NCBI GenBank assembly: GCA_017617145.1
Contig: JAFZWX010000093.1
Coordinates: 1 to 34,205 of the forward strand
Source: Treponema sp.
GTDB taxonomy: Bacteria > Spirochaetota > Spirochaetia > Treponematales > Treponemataceae
DNA: 34,205 nucleotides
Reading direction: 5' to 3'
The position numbers and the translations under genes were made by a program. The notes under the pieces are model-generated. The model worked only from the letters and a program-made list of their open reading frames with translations, was not told the DNA's origin and ran no database searches. Of the stretch, positions 25,677 to 33,916 are shown in pieces (positions within the stretch are counted from its first letter, which is position 1; every line of letters starts with the position of its first letter).

Positions 25677-28600
25677 TTAAAAATCTTCAACATTATCCGT
25701 CCAAAGTTCGCACTGACTGATTACAGTTTTAAGTGCATCTTCCTGACCTTCTGGCGGATAACGATATTTTTTAAGAAGTTTCTTTACAATCATTCGCATT
25801 TTTGCTCTAGCTGATTCTTTTTTCTGCCAGTCGATTGTTTTGTTTTTGCGAAGAGTATCTGTGAGTTCTTTTGTAAGGGCAACAAGTTCTTCGTCACTAT
25901 AGAAATCTTTTACTGCTTCTGGTTTTGTAAGAGCATCATAAAAAGCAAGTTCTTCATCTGAAAGACCAAGCAGATTTCCTTCTTCCTTTGCATGCATCAT
26001 TTCTTTTGCAAGACGTAAAAGTTCCTGAATTACTTCTTCGTTAGTGAGCATTCCATTTATGTAGCGGTTCAATGCCTGTTGAATAAGTTCGCTGAAGGCT
26101 TCGGATTTTACAAGGTTTGTTCGCTTGTAGACTTTTACCTGTTCATCAAGCAATTTCTTGAGCATCTCAACAGCAAGGTTCTTTTCTTTCATCTTGCTGA
26201 TGTTTTCAAGGAAGGTTGGGGCAAAAAGATTCACTTTTTCACCAACGTCAGAGAAAAGATTTATAACACCATCAGATTTTACTGAATGCTTGAGTAATTC
26301 ATTTATTCGGTCGTTGATTTCTTTAAGAGAGAATTTCTTGCCGCTTGGATTATACAAGAGGCGCATTACAAGAACACGGACTGATTCAAAGAATGCAGCC
26401 TCTAGTCTCATATGTTCTTTTACCATAGAAGAACAAAGTGAAAGTGCCTGCTTAAGCATCAAGGCTTCTTTGATAAATGCCTGCTTCTGTTCTTCTTTAT
26501 CTGGAGCAACAATAAAGTTTACAGCTCCGCTGATTGTCATACCGCGCTGTAAATCTGAGCCATCATAGAAAGGTGTGTAATCATAACCAAAGAAAAGGTC
26601 GCGGCAGATTTCAAGCTTTTCCTGGAACTTAGGATAAGCGCGTTTTGCAACATCCATCTCACCGTAATTTTTGCGGTCGCGAACAGTGTAGTCGTTCATT
26701 GCCTGTTTGAGTGCACTTGCAATTCCAACATAATCTACTACAAGACCGCCTTCCTTATCTTTGAATACACGATTTACACGGGCAATTGCCTGCATAAGGT
26801 TGTAACTTTCCATCGGTTTGTAAACATACATTGTTGCAAGCGATGGAACATCAAAACCTGTAAGCCACATATCAACTACAATTGCAATTTTAAGTGGGCT
26901 ATTATTGTCTTTGAAGCGTGTAGCAAGTTCCTGTTTGCGAGTTTTATTACCAATGATAGCACGCCATTCTTCCGGATCTTTGTTGCTTTCTGTCATTACA
27001 ACAGCAATTCGTGCATCATCACCTGAAACAGTAACGGTGGTTGAGCCTGTCGAAACCACCGTTGAAGTTCCTGCCCAAGCTGGTCTCAATTCCAGAATGC
27101 GATTGAAAATCTTCATCGCAATAGAGCGGTTATAAGCAACAATCATTGCCTTTCCGGTATACAAATATTGGCGCTCATTTTCGTAGTGATTCAAAATATC
27201 ATCAACAAGAGAATTGATTGTTTTTTCGTGGCCAAGAATTTCTTCCATCTTGCCAAGTTCGTGCTTACTCTTTTCTATTACTTCTTCATCTGCATTATTT
27301 GCAAGAGCACTGTATTCTGCATCAATCTGGGCAAGAACCTTATCATCAAGCTTAAGTTTGATAACTCGGCTTTCGTAATAAACAGGGCGTGTTGCACCAT
27401 CTTCTACAGCCTGAGTCATATCATAAATATCAATATAATCACCAAAAACTTCGATAGTACTGCGGTCTTCGCGGGAAATTGGAGTTCCTGTAAAACCAAT
27501 GTAACTTGCGTTTGGAAGACTGTCGCGGATTATGCGTGCAGTTCCGATTGTACGATGTGCATGGAGCTTACCTTCCTCGTCATAACTGGTTTTGATTTTT
27601 TCTGCAAGCCCATACTGCCCGCGATGAGCTTCATCAGCCATCACAATTATATTTCGTCTGTCGCTTAAAGCACCGTCACCCTCTTCAAATTTCTGCATTG
27701 TTGTGAAGATAATTCCATTTGCTTTTCGTCCTTCAAGAAGATTCTTTAAGTCTTCGCGACTTTGTGCTTGTACAGGTTCCTGACGTAAAAAATCTGTACA
27801 ATTACAGAACTGAGTGTAAAGCTGATTATCAAGATCATTTCGGTCTGTAATAACAACTATAGTCGGTGAATCAATTGCCTGCTGCAAAAGATGAGCATAA
27901 AAAACCATTGAAAGCGATTTACCGGAACCTTGAGTATGCCAGAATACACCGATTTTTCCATCACCACCAACAGCAACCTTTGTACGTTCCACCGCCTTAA
28001 GAACAGCAAAATACTGATGATAACCCGCAAGAATCTTATAGGAATTAATTCCGTCATTATTAAAGCAGATAAAATTTTTTATGATATCAAGCAGGCGATC
28101 TTTCTGGAAAATGCCTTCAAAGAAAGTCGTAAAATCAGCAAAGGCGTTAGATTCAAGATTACCATCTTTCGTTTTCCATTCCATAAAACGGTCTTCGCCA
28201 CTGGTGATTGTTCCCGCCTTACTTGTAAGCTGGTCGCTCATTACACAAATGCAGTTGTAAATGAACATGCTGGGTATTTCCTGCATGTAGTTTCTGATTT
28301 GTGTGTACGCTTCGCTTGCATCAGTCTGTTCGCGGCTAGGAGATTTTAATTCAAAAAGACAAACAGGAAGTCCGTTCAAGAAAAGAAGAATATCAGGCCG
28401 CTTGTTTGAGTTTTCTATAAATGTCCACTGATTTGCAACAATAAAGGAATTGTTTGCAGGGTTATTATAATCTGCAATATAAATTATATCTGATTTAGTT
28501 TCCCCATTTTGATGATAGCTTACTTCAATACCATTCTGCAGGTATTCCATAAAAACAGCATTTTTCTTTTTGAGTTCAGCATTCTCAAAATGACGGAGTT

Positions 28601-28793
28601 TAAGAAGTGCTTCATCAATTGCAGCAGGAGCCGCTTTAGAATTTATACGCCTTATAGAATCTTCAAGTACAGAATCATACAACGGAGAATGCCAGTCGCG
28701 CTCAATGTCCGGACCATAAATATGTTCCCAGCCCATATTCTGGAACAGTTCAACCAGCGCGTTTTCATATGCTTCTTCGTTGTAATCTGACAT
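25677..28793 (-). CDS. hsdR: Type I restriction enzyme R subunit (endonuclease/translocase)
   Basis: A 1038-residue motor and nuclease subunit. Near the N-terminus is the PD-(D/E)XK nuclease core (RPDILLFLNGLPVCLFELKSP, about residues 130-152). Then come the SF2 translocase motifs: Walker A FWHTQGSGKSLSM (about 285), VITDRNDLDNQL, DEAHRGQYG (about 385), GFTGTPI, IVVDMWLTGFDVPSLATMYV and QAIARVNRVFKDK. The C-terminal region binds the methylase core. Length is normal. AGGAT precedes the ATG at 28793. A short palindromic repeat is inserted in frame around residues 577-587 (TSTVVSTGSTTV). It is separated from hsdM-hsdS by the rloA-rloB pair; a weak promoter-like sequence lies in the 58-bp gap upstream. 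Confidence 0.96.
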   Translation of the reverse strand: MSDYNEEAYENALVELFQNMGWEHIYGPDIERDWHSPLYDSVLEDSIRRINSKAAPAAIDEALLKLRHFENAELKKKNAVFMEYLQNGIEVSYHQNGETKSDIIYIADYNNPANNSFIVANQWTFIENSNKRPDILLFLNGLPVCLFELKSPSREQTDASEAYTQIRNYMQEIPSMFIYNCICVMSDQLTSKAGTITSGEDRFMEWKTKDGNLESNAFADFTTFFEGIFQKDRLLDIIKNFICFNNDGINSYKILAGYHQYFAVLKAVERTKVAVGGDGKIGVFWHTQGSGKSLSMVFYAHLLQQAIDSPTIVVITDRNDLDNQLYTQFCNCTDFLRQEPVQAQSREDLKNLLEGRKANGIIFTTMQKFEEGDGALSDRRNIIVMADEAHRGQYGLAEKIKTSYDEEGKLHAHRTIGTARIIRDSLPNASYIGFTGTPISREDRSTIEVFGDYIDIYDMTQAVEDGATRPVYYESRVIKLKLDDKVLAQIDAEYSALANNADEEVIEKSKHELGKMEEILGHEKTINSLVDDILNHYENERQYLYTGKAMIVAYNRSIAMKIFNRILELRPAWAGTSTVVSTGSTTVTVSGDDARIAVVMTESNKDPEEWRAIIGNKTRKQELATRFKDNNSPLKIAIVVDMWLTGFDVPSLATMYVYKPMESYNLMQAIARVNRVFKDKEGGLVVDYVGIASALKQAMNDYTVRDRKNYGEMDVAKRAYPKFQEKLEICRDLFFGYDYTPFYDGSDLQRGMTISGAVNFIVAPDKEEQKQAFIKEALMLKQALSLCSSMVKEHMRLEAAFFESVRVLVMRLLYNPSGKKFSLKEINDRINELLKHSVKSDGVINLFSDVGEKVNLFAPTFLENISKMKEKNLAVEMLKKLLDEQVKVYKRTNLVKSEAFSELIQQALNRYINGMLTNEEVIQELLRLAKEMMHAKEEGNLLGLSDEELAFYDALTKPEAVKDFYSDEELVALTKELTDTLRKNKTIDWQKKESARAKMRMIVKKLLKKYRYPPEGQEDALKTVISQCELWTDNVEDF
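27034..27062. repeat. Perfect palindromic repeat inserted in frame in hsdR
   Basis: The 29-bp element has 9-bp perfect arms ACGGTGGTT/AACCACCGT around GAGCCTGTCGA. The central TGAGC(C/T)TGTCGA is shared with the elements at 2008-2025 and 16888-16906, while the arms differ in a compensating way. It encodes a Ser/Thr/Val-rich stretch that related HsdR proteins appear to lack. Confidence 0.75.
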
Positions 28794-28851
28794 AATTAAT
28801 TATCCTATTAATATAATTTTATCATGAGATTAACAAAAATGGTATGATTAT

Positions 28852-29499
28852 TTACACACCGCATTCAAGTAATATTTTCTTTATAGCCAAATGAACTGAT
28901 AGAGACGGATTTCTTTCAAACCATTCGTAGCCAGAAGATTTTAAAGGTTTATCTTCCGATTCTCGTTGTTTTATGATTTTTTCTGCGCGGGAAATTGCAT
29001 TTTTAACATCTTCAAGTGTAATTTGTGAAAGAATCTGATTAAAGTTTTTTTCTACTTTATATTCTTTGAGACCTTGGAATTTTGTTCCAAAAACTGAGTT
29101 AATATTTGAAAGATATTGTGACCTTGAACTAATTGTACAAAACATATCTTTTTTATGAAGGAGTATCCAAAGTTCAAAATCTATATTTGAATAACCAAGT
29201 TCATATTTTATGGCTTTACCAAGGCTTTCGGAATCTTTCATTTCTTTTAAAGTATTTTCAAAACGTTTCTTATGTTCTGCATCATTGTCTTCAACATCAA
29301 AAACTGCTGTAACTGTACAAGATTGAATAACAGAAAGTTTCTTTGCATATTTTAACGGTGATGATTTTTCTATATGAAATACAGGATTTGCAATTCGTTT
29401 TTCTTCTGCACAAATTAGCTTTTTGAGATGCTGAAAATATAAAACTTCTGTTTCACCTTCAACAGAAAAGAAGTATTTGTTATTTAGTAATCGGCGCAT
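28852..29499 (-). CDS. rloB: RloB-family protein (putative Toprim-like effector)
   Basis: A 215-residue protein of the RloB family found beside type I restriction genes. Seen: YFFSVEGETEVLYFQHLKK (Glu14/16/18), VTAVFDVEDND (acidic cluster at 68-73), and the family signature YSNIDFELWILLH (103-115). An early EGxTE followed by a DxxD-type strand recalls the metal site of Toprim/OLD nucleases; that reading is an inference. The start chosen is ATG 29499 (MRRLLNNKY), with GGAG seven bases upstream; a nearby ATG at 29505 is also possible. It overlaps the end of rloA by 20 bp, so the pair is cotranslated. A role in phage defence is suggested by context. Confidence 0.85.
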   Translation of the reverse strand: MRRLLNNKYFFSVEGETEVLYFQHLKKLICAEEKRIANPVFHIEKSSPLKYAKKLSVIQSCTVTAVFDVEDNDAEHKKRFENTLKEMKDSESLGKAIKYELGYSNIDFELWILLHKKDMFCTISSRSQYLSNINSVFGTKFQGLKEYKVEKNFNQILSQITLEDVKNAISRAEKIIKQRESEDKPLKSSGYEWFERNPSLSVHLAIKKILLECGV

Positions 29500-30805
29500 C
29501 CCCATACTCCACAAATTTCTTAAAGATATCAGACAAATCAATATCTCTAATAGCTCCGTACTTACTCATGAAATAATTATTCATGTAATCTTTTCCTTTT
29601 CTGGCATTTGTTCCTTTTGTACCAAAATCAGAAAGAGAATATAATTCACTGCAATTTGTTTCATCAGAACGTTCAACAAACTTAATTTCATCACGACGAA
29701 ATAAATTATTGTTCAAGAAAATTGGATTCTGAGTATTAAAAATCAATTGTGCATGATTTTTGTTAATTTCATCATTATGGAAAATATTTATAATATCCAT
29801 AACAACCATAGGATGAAGAGAGGTATCAAATTCATCCATTACAATTGTTCCACCCTTTCTAAGAACCTGAGCAAACATCGGTAATATATTTATAAAACGG
29901 TATGTTCCATAAGATTCAAAATTAATTGCCTGTACAAGTCTTCCATCTTTCATAACTGAACATAAAACCGGCTGTTGTTCAATAGAGTTATCCGGACGTA
30001 CATAAACCAATTTGTTCGAATTAATTCCAAAATTCTTAGCAGCTTCATTTAATAAAGTATCTTCGTAATACTTGTTCATATAAGTCGGGTACATGTTTAC
30101 AGCAAATGTCTGATAATAAGTTTTCAACTTAGACATAAAGAAATCATAGAACATAGAAGAAACTTCAGAACTAATCATAGTCTTAAAACCATTTGTTATA
30201 TAAAGATCTGTATCACGAAGACTTTTTTCAGAATATGACAGTATAAGATTAAAGTTCTTTTTATAGTCTGGAACCAGAAACTGTTCAATTGATTTTAAGT
30301 TTTTCTCAAAAATCTCAAGCTTGTTATCTGTACGTATAAAGAGTTCTTTTTCATTTATTGCCAAAGATTCAGATTTTATAGATCTATGATAATCAGAATC
30401 AAGGAAAGAGCCTAAATCTATAACTAATGAATAATCAAATAATAAATCTGAATCAATAAATTTTATCGAAAAATATACTGGTTCTGGTTTATCTATTGAC
30501 AAAGAATTATTTGGAATCAATTCCAGAGTATTCTCAGCCGCATTTGGAAAATTGCCGGGAACATTATTGATATTTCCATGAATAATAATGCTTTTAAAAG
30601 TCTGAACTGCACTTACAATATTTGATTTACCTGCAGCATTGGCACCGTATACAACAGAAGAACAAAGGGCTGTATAATTTTTTTTTCCTGCAGTTTGAGA
30701 TAAAAGACTATAATCCAACCCTTTTTGTTTTGGGGCTGGTGTCATAGAGAAAATAGCTTCGTCTTTAAAGCACTTATAGTTCTTTGTCTTAAATTCCAAA
30801 AGCAT
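29480..30805 (-). CDS. rloA: RloA-family AAA ATPase
   Basis: A 441-residue SMC/ABC-like ATPase of the AAA_15/AAA_21 type. It begins with the typical FKTKNYKCFKDEAIFSM strand; Walker A is YGANAAGKSN (about residues 53-62) and Walker B is GTIVMDEFDTSLHP (about 325-338), followed by IFNTQNPIFL. The sensor and C-terminal parts look complete. RloA-RloB pairs are known as R-linked ORFs within hsd loci of Campylobacter and others, and resemble ATPase-nuclease abortive-infection systems such as AbiL and PARIS. AGGAG precedes the ATG by seven bases. It has its own promoter and overlaps rloB, so it can be expressed apart from hsdM-hsdS. Confidence 0.88.
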   Translation of the reverse strand: MLLEFKTKNYKCFKDEAIFSMTPAPKQKGLDYSLLSQTAGKKNYTALCSSVVYGANAAGKSNIVSAVQTFKSIIIHGNINNVPGNFPNAAENTLELIPNNSLSIDKPEPVYFSIKFIDSDLLFDYSLVIDLGSFLDSDYHRSIKSESLAINEKELFIRTDNKLEIFEKNLKSIEQFLVPDYKKNFNLILSYSEKSLRDTDLYITNGFKTMISSEVSSMFYDFFMSKLKTYYQTFAVNMYPTYMNKYYEDTLLNEAAKNFGINSNKLVYVRPDNSIEQQPVLCSVMKDGRLVQAINFESYGTYRFINILPMFAQVLRKGGTIVMDEFDTSLHPMVVMDIINIFHNDEINKNHAQLIFNTQNPIFLNNNLFRRDEIKFVERSDETNCSELYSLSDFGTKGTNARKGKDYMNNYFMSKYGAIRDIDLSDIFKKFVEYGDAPITK

Positions 30806-30827
30806 GATTAGCTCCTATATATGTTAA

Positions 30828-30856
30828 ATATAGGACGAAAAGTGTGAAAAATCAAG
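30828..30856 (-). promoter_or_regulatory. Internal promoter of rloA-rloB
   Basis: On the minus strand TTGATT (about 30856-30851), 17 bp, TATATT (about 30833-30828), giving a short leader with AGGAG before the ATG. It lies directly downstream, in the direction of transcription, of a perfect inverted repeat. Confidence 0.65.
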
Positions 30857-30865
30857 AGATTTCGC

Positions 30866-30898
30866 AAGCATTTTGCAAGTTTTGTGCAAAATGCTTGT
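30866..30898. repeat. Perfect 13-bp inverted repeat upstream of the rloA promoter
   Basis: CAAGCATTTTGCA (30866-30878) and TGCAAAATGCTTG (30886-30898) around a 7-nt loop. No T-run follows on either strand, so it is not a standard terminator. Its position about ten bases from the -35 box suggests an operator or a structured element at the end of the hsdS transcript. Confidence 0.75.
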
Positions 30899-30951
30899 AA
30901 TTACTAATCCTTATTTTTCCCTTTTGAGGAGATTTGGAATAATAAGATTAA

Positions 30952-31033
30952 AAAGGGGAAGGGCTTCCCCTCGGCTACAATTCGCTGCGCTCATTTCCGC
31001 CTACCCCTTCTGCGGGGACACCCCGCAACGCCC
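30952..31033. repeat. GC-rich dispersed repeat directly after the hsdS stop
   Basis: It carries GGGGAAGGGCTTCCCC, CTACCCCTTCTGCGGGG and CCCCGCAACGCCCCG. These align block by block with the element at 22885-22961, in inverted orientation. It begins within three bases of the hsdS stop codon. Confidence 0.8.
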
Positions 31034-31036
31034 CGT

Positions 31037-32140
31037 TTAAATCTGAACAGAATCTACCTCAATTTCGCCGGACATGAGTTTTGGGAGTAAGGTGTCTCGG
31101 AGATTTGTAAGATTTCGATTTTCTTCGCTTCTATTAAAGATGTCAGCATCTAATGATGCAACAATTTGTTCAAACTTATCTAAATCTGATTTTGATGGAA
31201 TTACAACTTCCATATTATTTAGAGCGTCTCGGTTGATGCAACCAAAAACTGTTCCTTCGCCGTTGAAAACATCTAATTGTGAACGAAGGGCTAAAACTGT
31301 GTAATGGATGAATGATTGATGATTGTCATTTGAATGAATTGCAGCGAGTCCACGACCGATACAGCAATCTTCATTTGCGATGTTTGTATCGCCTACAGGG
31401 GCACGTACACTCATCAAGGTATCAAACTTTTTTGCCATTCGTTTTGGCTCTGTTGTGAAAAGTCGTCTTGTTGGAAATCTAATTCCGAATTCTGCTCGTC
31501 CTTGGTAGAAAACTGTTCCAATTCCGTCTTCATTATAACTCTTTCCGTCTGGTGATTGTCCCATTGTTATTTCTGCTATTTCGGACAGTTTCCCCATTTT
31601 CCACCCAGCTGGCATTTTGCCACCGAAGGGGTCGAAGTCTATGAACCAGCTTTTGAAGAGGGCTTGGGCTTGTTGTTCCAGATTGGTATTGATTTTGTTG
31701 TTGTTTTCTATCTTATCATCGAGGGAGGAAAGAATTTTAGCGATTTTCTTTTGGGTTTCTAGAGGTGGAATTGTTATAGTCAAGGATTGGATATGATTTC
31801 TATTCAACGTTGGTACAGCAGAACCAGAACCAACATTTCCTGTGCCAAATTTTTGTAAGAAATATTTTACGAATTTGGGATTATTTCCTTTAAAATCACT
31901 GACATAAAGAGATGTATTATGCGGCCAAAAATCTATATCAATATATTGTACTTCCCCAAGTGTTCCAGAACGTCCAATAACTACACCAGGAGCCTTGACT
32001 TTATATTCATTGTGATATCCCATAATAGAAGTTGAACAAACTACAGGATAGTTTCCAGGAATTATTGAATTTTTAGTTAAATCGTATCCTCTATGAAGTT
32101 CAATAAAATCACCAAGTTTACATTCTTTCCATTCAGTCAT
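31037..32140 (-). CDS. hsdS: Type I restriction-modification specificity subunit
   Basis: A 367-residue DNA recognition subunit with two target-recognition domains. The first covers about residues 1-120 (LGDFIELHRGYDLTKN ... TLNRNHIQSLTITIPPLETQKKIA). A coiled spacer follows (ILSSLDDKIENNNKINTNLEQQAQALFKSWFIDF). The second is about 178-320 (LSEIAEITMGQSPDGKSYN ... DALNNMEVVIP), and the protein ends with another helix (FEQIVASLDADIFNRSEENRNLTNLRDTLLPKLMSGEI). Each domain reads a half of a bipartite target; the target cannot be predicted. AAAGGA precedes the ATG by about seven bases. It is flanked on both sides by dispersed repeats, which separate it from hsdM and rloA. Confidence 0.95.
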   Translation of the reverse strand: MTEWKECKLGDFIELHRGYDLTKNSIIPGNYPVVCSTSIMGYHNEYKVKAPGVVIGRSGTLGEVQYIDIDFWPHNTSLYVSDFKGNNPKFVKYFLQKFGTGNVGSGSAVPTLNRNHIQSLTITIPPLETQKKIAKILSSLDDKIENNNKINTNLEQQAQALFKSWFIDFDPFGGKMPAGWKMGKLSEIAEITMGQSPDGKSYNEDGIGTVFYQGRAEFGIRFPTRRLFTTEPKRMAKKFDTLMSVRAPVGDTNIANEDCCIGRGLAAIHSNDNHQSFIHYTVLALRSQLDVFNGEGTVFGCINRDALNNMEVVIPSKSDLDKFEQIVASLDADIFNRSEENRNLTNLRDTLLPKLMSGEIEVDSVQI

Positions 32141-32157
32141 TTCTTTTCCTTTATGAG

Positions 32158-32353
32158 ACCCTGAAACAAGTTCAGGGTGACGCTATTGCCATTTTATTGG
32201 AATTGCGTTAGCAATTCCGAATCCGTGTGGCAATTTCTGCCCGCTTGAGAGCTTTCATGCGTGAGGCTATGAAGCCCCTTTAGTTGCCAGCTTGCTGGCA
32301 ATGAGCGCTAGCGAAGGGCGGAACAGCCGACGGCAGCTTGCTGCCGGCACGCC
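32158..32353. repeat. Composite palindromic repeat block between hsdM and hsdS
   Basis: At least four hairpins lie in a row: ACCCTGAA/TTCAGGGT (32158-32178), GGAATTGC/GCAATTCC (near 32200-32219), TTGCCAGC/GCTGGCAA (near 32284-32301), and GCCGACGGCAG/CTGCCGGC (near 32329-32348). The block abuts the hsdM stop and ends close to the hsdS ribosome site. No ORF with a ribosome site is present. None of the hairpins has a clear T-run, so hsdM-hsdS readthrough is likely. Confidence 0.65.
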
Positions 32354-33871
32354 CTAAATCTTATATCCAATCCCCTCGAGATTCTTTTTTATCTGACTTT
32401 CAAGTTCATTATTCTTTGAAAATAATTCACTAAGCTCTGTTGTAAGACGAGACATCTTTTCATCAAAAGGTTCTCCATCAGTTTCTTGTTCTTCAATACC
32501 AACATAACGGCCAGGTGTAAGAACAAAGTTTTCTTTTGCAATTTTGGCAGTATCCACTATGGCACAGAAACCTTTTTGATCTTTTAAGGTTCCGTTTTGA
32601 AAATCAGAGAAAGCTTTCGACAATTTATCTATATTTTCATCAGTTATTTCAGAATGAGTTCTGTCGGCAGGTGTGCCAAGCTTTCGGGCATCAATAAACA
32701 GAGTTTTACCAGACTGTTTTTTATTTCTTGTAATGAACCAAAGAGTTACTGGAATACCTGTTGTGTAAAACAGTTTATCTGGAAGAGCGACGATTCCTTC
32801 TATTAAATCTGCTTCGATTATTTTACGGCGGATTTCGCCTTCGCCTGATGTCTGGGTACTGAGCGCACCGTTTGCAAGTACGAGACCGATTTTTCCGTTT
32901 GGGGCGAGGTGGTAAATCATGTGTTCTATCCACGCGTAGTTGGCGTTTCCCTGTGGCGGAAGTCCGTATGCCCAGCGCGGGTCGTTCTGAAGTTTGTCCT
33001 GTCCCCAGTTGCTCAGGTTGAACGGTGGATTTGCCATTATGTAGTCGAACTTCTGGTTTGCGTGAAGGTCGTGAAAGAAGGTGTCTTCTGGATGGTCGCC
33101 GAAGTTTGCATCGATTCCGCGGATTGCCATGTTCATTTTTGCCATTTTCCAGGTGTCGGCGTTGGCTTCCTGTCCGAAGACTGAAATGTTGCTTCTGTTT
33201 CCGGCGTGTTCCTGTATGAACTTTACTGACTGTACGAACATTCCGCCTGATCCGCAGCATGGGTCGTAAACGCGTTTTCCTTCTGTTGGCTTTAAGATGC
33301 TGACGATTGTTTTTACTACGCTGGCTGGTGTGTAGAACTCGCCGCCTTTTACTCCTTCGTAACTTGCAAACTGCGCGATGCAGTATTCGTAGGTGCGGCC
33401 GAGCAGGTCTTTGCTTGCTTCGGTGTCGCTCATGTCCATGTTGGTGAATACGTCTACTACGTTTCCAAGGACGCGTTTGTCGAGTTCCGGGCTTGCGTAG
33501 TTTTTAGGGAGTACGCCTTTGAGTGAGCGGTTGTCTGCTTCTATGGCGTTCATGGCTTTATCGAGGATTGTTCCGATTTCTGGTGTGTGCGCTGCTTTTG
33601 CAATTTCTGACCAGCGGGCTTCCTGAGGTACGAAGAAGATGTTTTCTGATTCGTATGCGTCGGGGTCATTTTCAAATCCGTCGCCGTCTGCAACTAGTTC
33701 GTTGTATTTCTTTTCGAATGCGGTTGAAATGTATTTTAAGAAGATGAGCCCTGTAAAGATTTTGCGATAATCTGCGGCGGGTATGTGCCCCCAAAGTTCG
33801 CAGGCTGCATCCCAAATCTGCTGTTCAAAGCCTATGGTGGCAGAACTGGATTTTGATTTTGTTTTTGCCAT
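32354..33871 (-). CDS. hsdM: Type I restriction-modification N6-adenine methylase subunit
   Basis: A 505-residue methylase. The N-terminal helical domain (FEQQIWDAACELWGHIPAADYRKIFTGLIFLKYIS, about residues 15-50) contacts HsdS. The catalytic domain shows the SAM-binding motif DPCCGSGGMFVQS (about 203-215) and the adenine-specific NPPFNLSNWGQDKL (about 279). GEFYTPASVV precedes motif I, as is usual in HsdM. It forms the M2S methylase with HsdS and joins HsdR for restriction. The ATG at 33871 has AAAGGA eight bases upstream and a consensus TATAAT at 33900-33905, so this is the first gene of the hsd locus. The stop codon TAG lies at the edge of a dispersed repeat. Confidence 0.97.
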   Translation of the reverse strand: MAKTKSKSSSATIGFEQQIWDAACELWGHIPAADYRKIFTGLIFLKYISTAFEKKYNELVADGDGFENDPDAYESENIFFVPQEARWSEIAKAAHTPEIGTILDKAMNAIEADNRSLKGVLPKNYASPELDKRVLGNVVDVFTNMDMSDTEASKDLLGRTYEYCIAQFASYEGVKGGEFYTPASVVKTIVSILKPTEGKRVYDPCCGSGGMFVQSVKFIQEHAGNRSNISVFGQEANADTWKMAKMNMAIRGIDANFGDHPEDTFFHDLHANQKFDYIMANPPFNLSNWGQDKLQNDPRWAYGLPPQGNANYAWIEHMIYHLAPNGKIGLVLANGALSTQTSGEGEIRRKIIEADLIEGIVALPDKLFYTTGIPVTLWFITRNKKQSGKTLFIDARKLGTPADRTHSEITDENIDKLSKAFSDFQNGTLKDQKGFCAIVDTAKIAKENFVLTPGRYVGIEEQETDGEPFDEKMSRLTTELSELFSKNNELESQIKKNLEGIGYKI

Positions 33872-33899
33872 GAAGGTGTCCTTTATGTAACTTTTTTAT

Positions 33900-33905
33900 A
33901 TTATA
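33900..33905 (-). promoter_or_regulatory. Probable -10 box of the hsd locus
   Basis: Consensus TATAAT on the minus strand, about 28 bp upstream of the hsdM ATG. No good -35 was found at 16-18 bp; TTGTGA lies at 19 bp. Confidence 0.45.
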
Positions 33906-33916
33906 ACACATTTTTT

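Noticed and set aside
30866..30898. Inverted repeat as the terminator of hsdM-hsdS
   Set aside because: There is no T-run after the stem on either strand; kept as an operator or structural element instead.
32158..32353. Possible CRISPR-like array or small RNA gene between hsdM and hsdS
   Set aside because: The palindromes differ from each other and are not regularly spaced; there is no promoter and terminator pair for an RNA.
32823..33260. 145-codon Arg-rich ORF overlapping hsdM
   Set aside because: Out-of-frame shadow of the conserved methylase domain; low complexity and no family resemblance.
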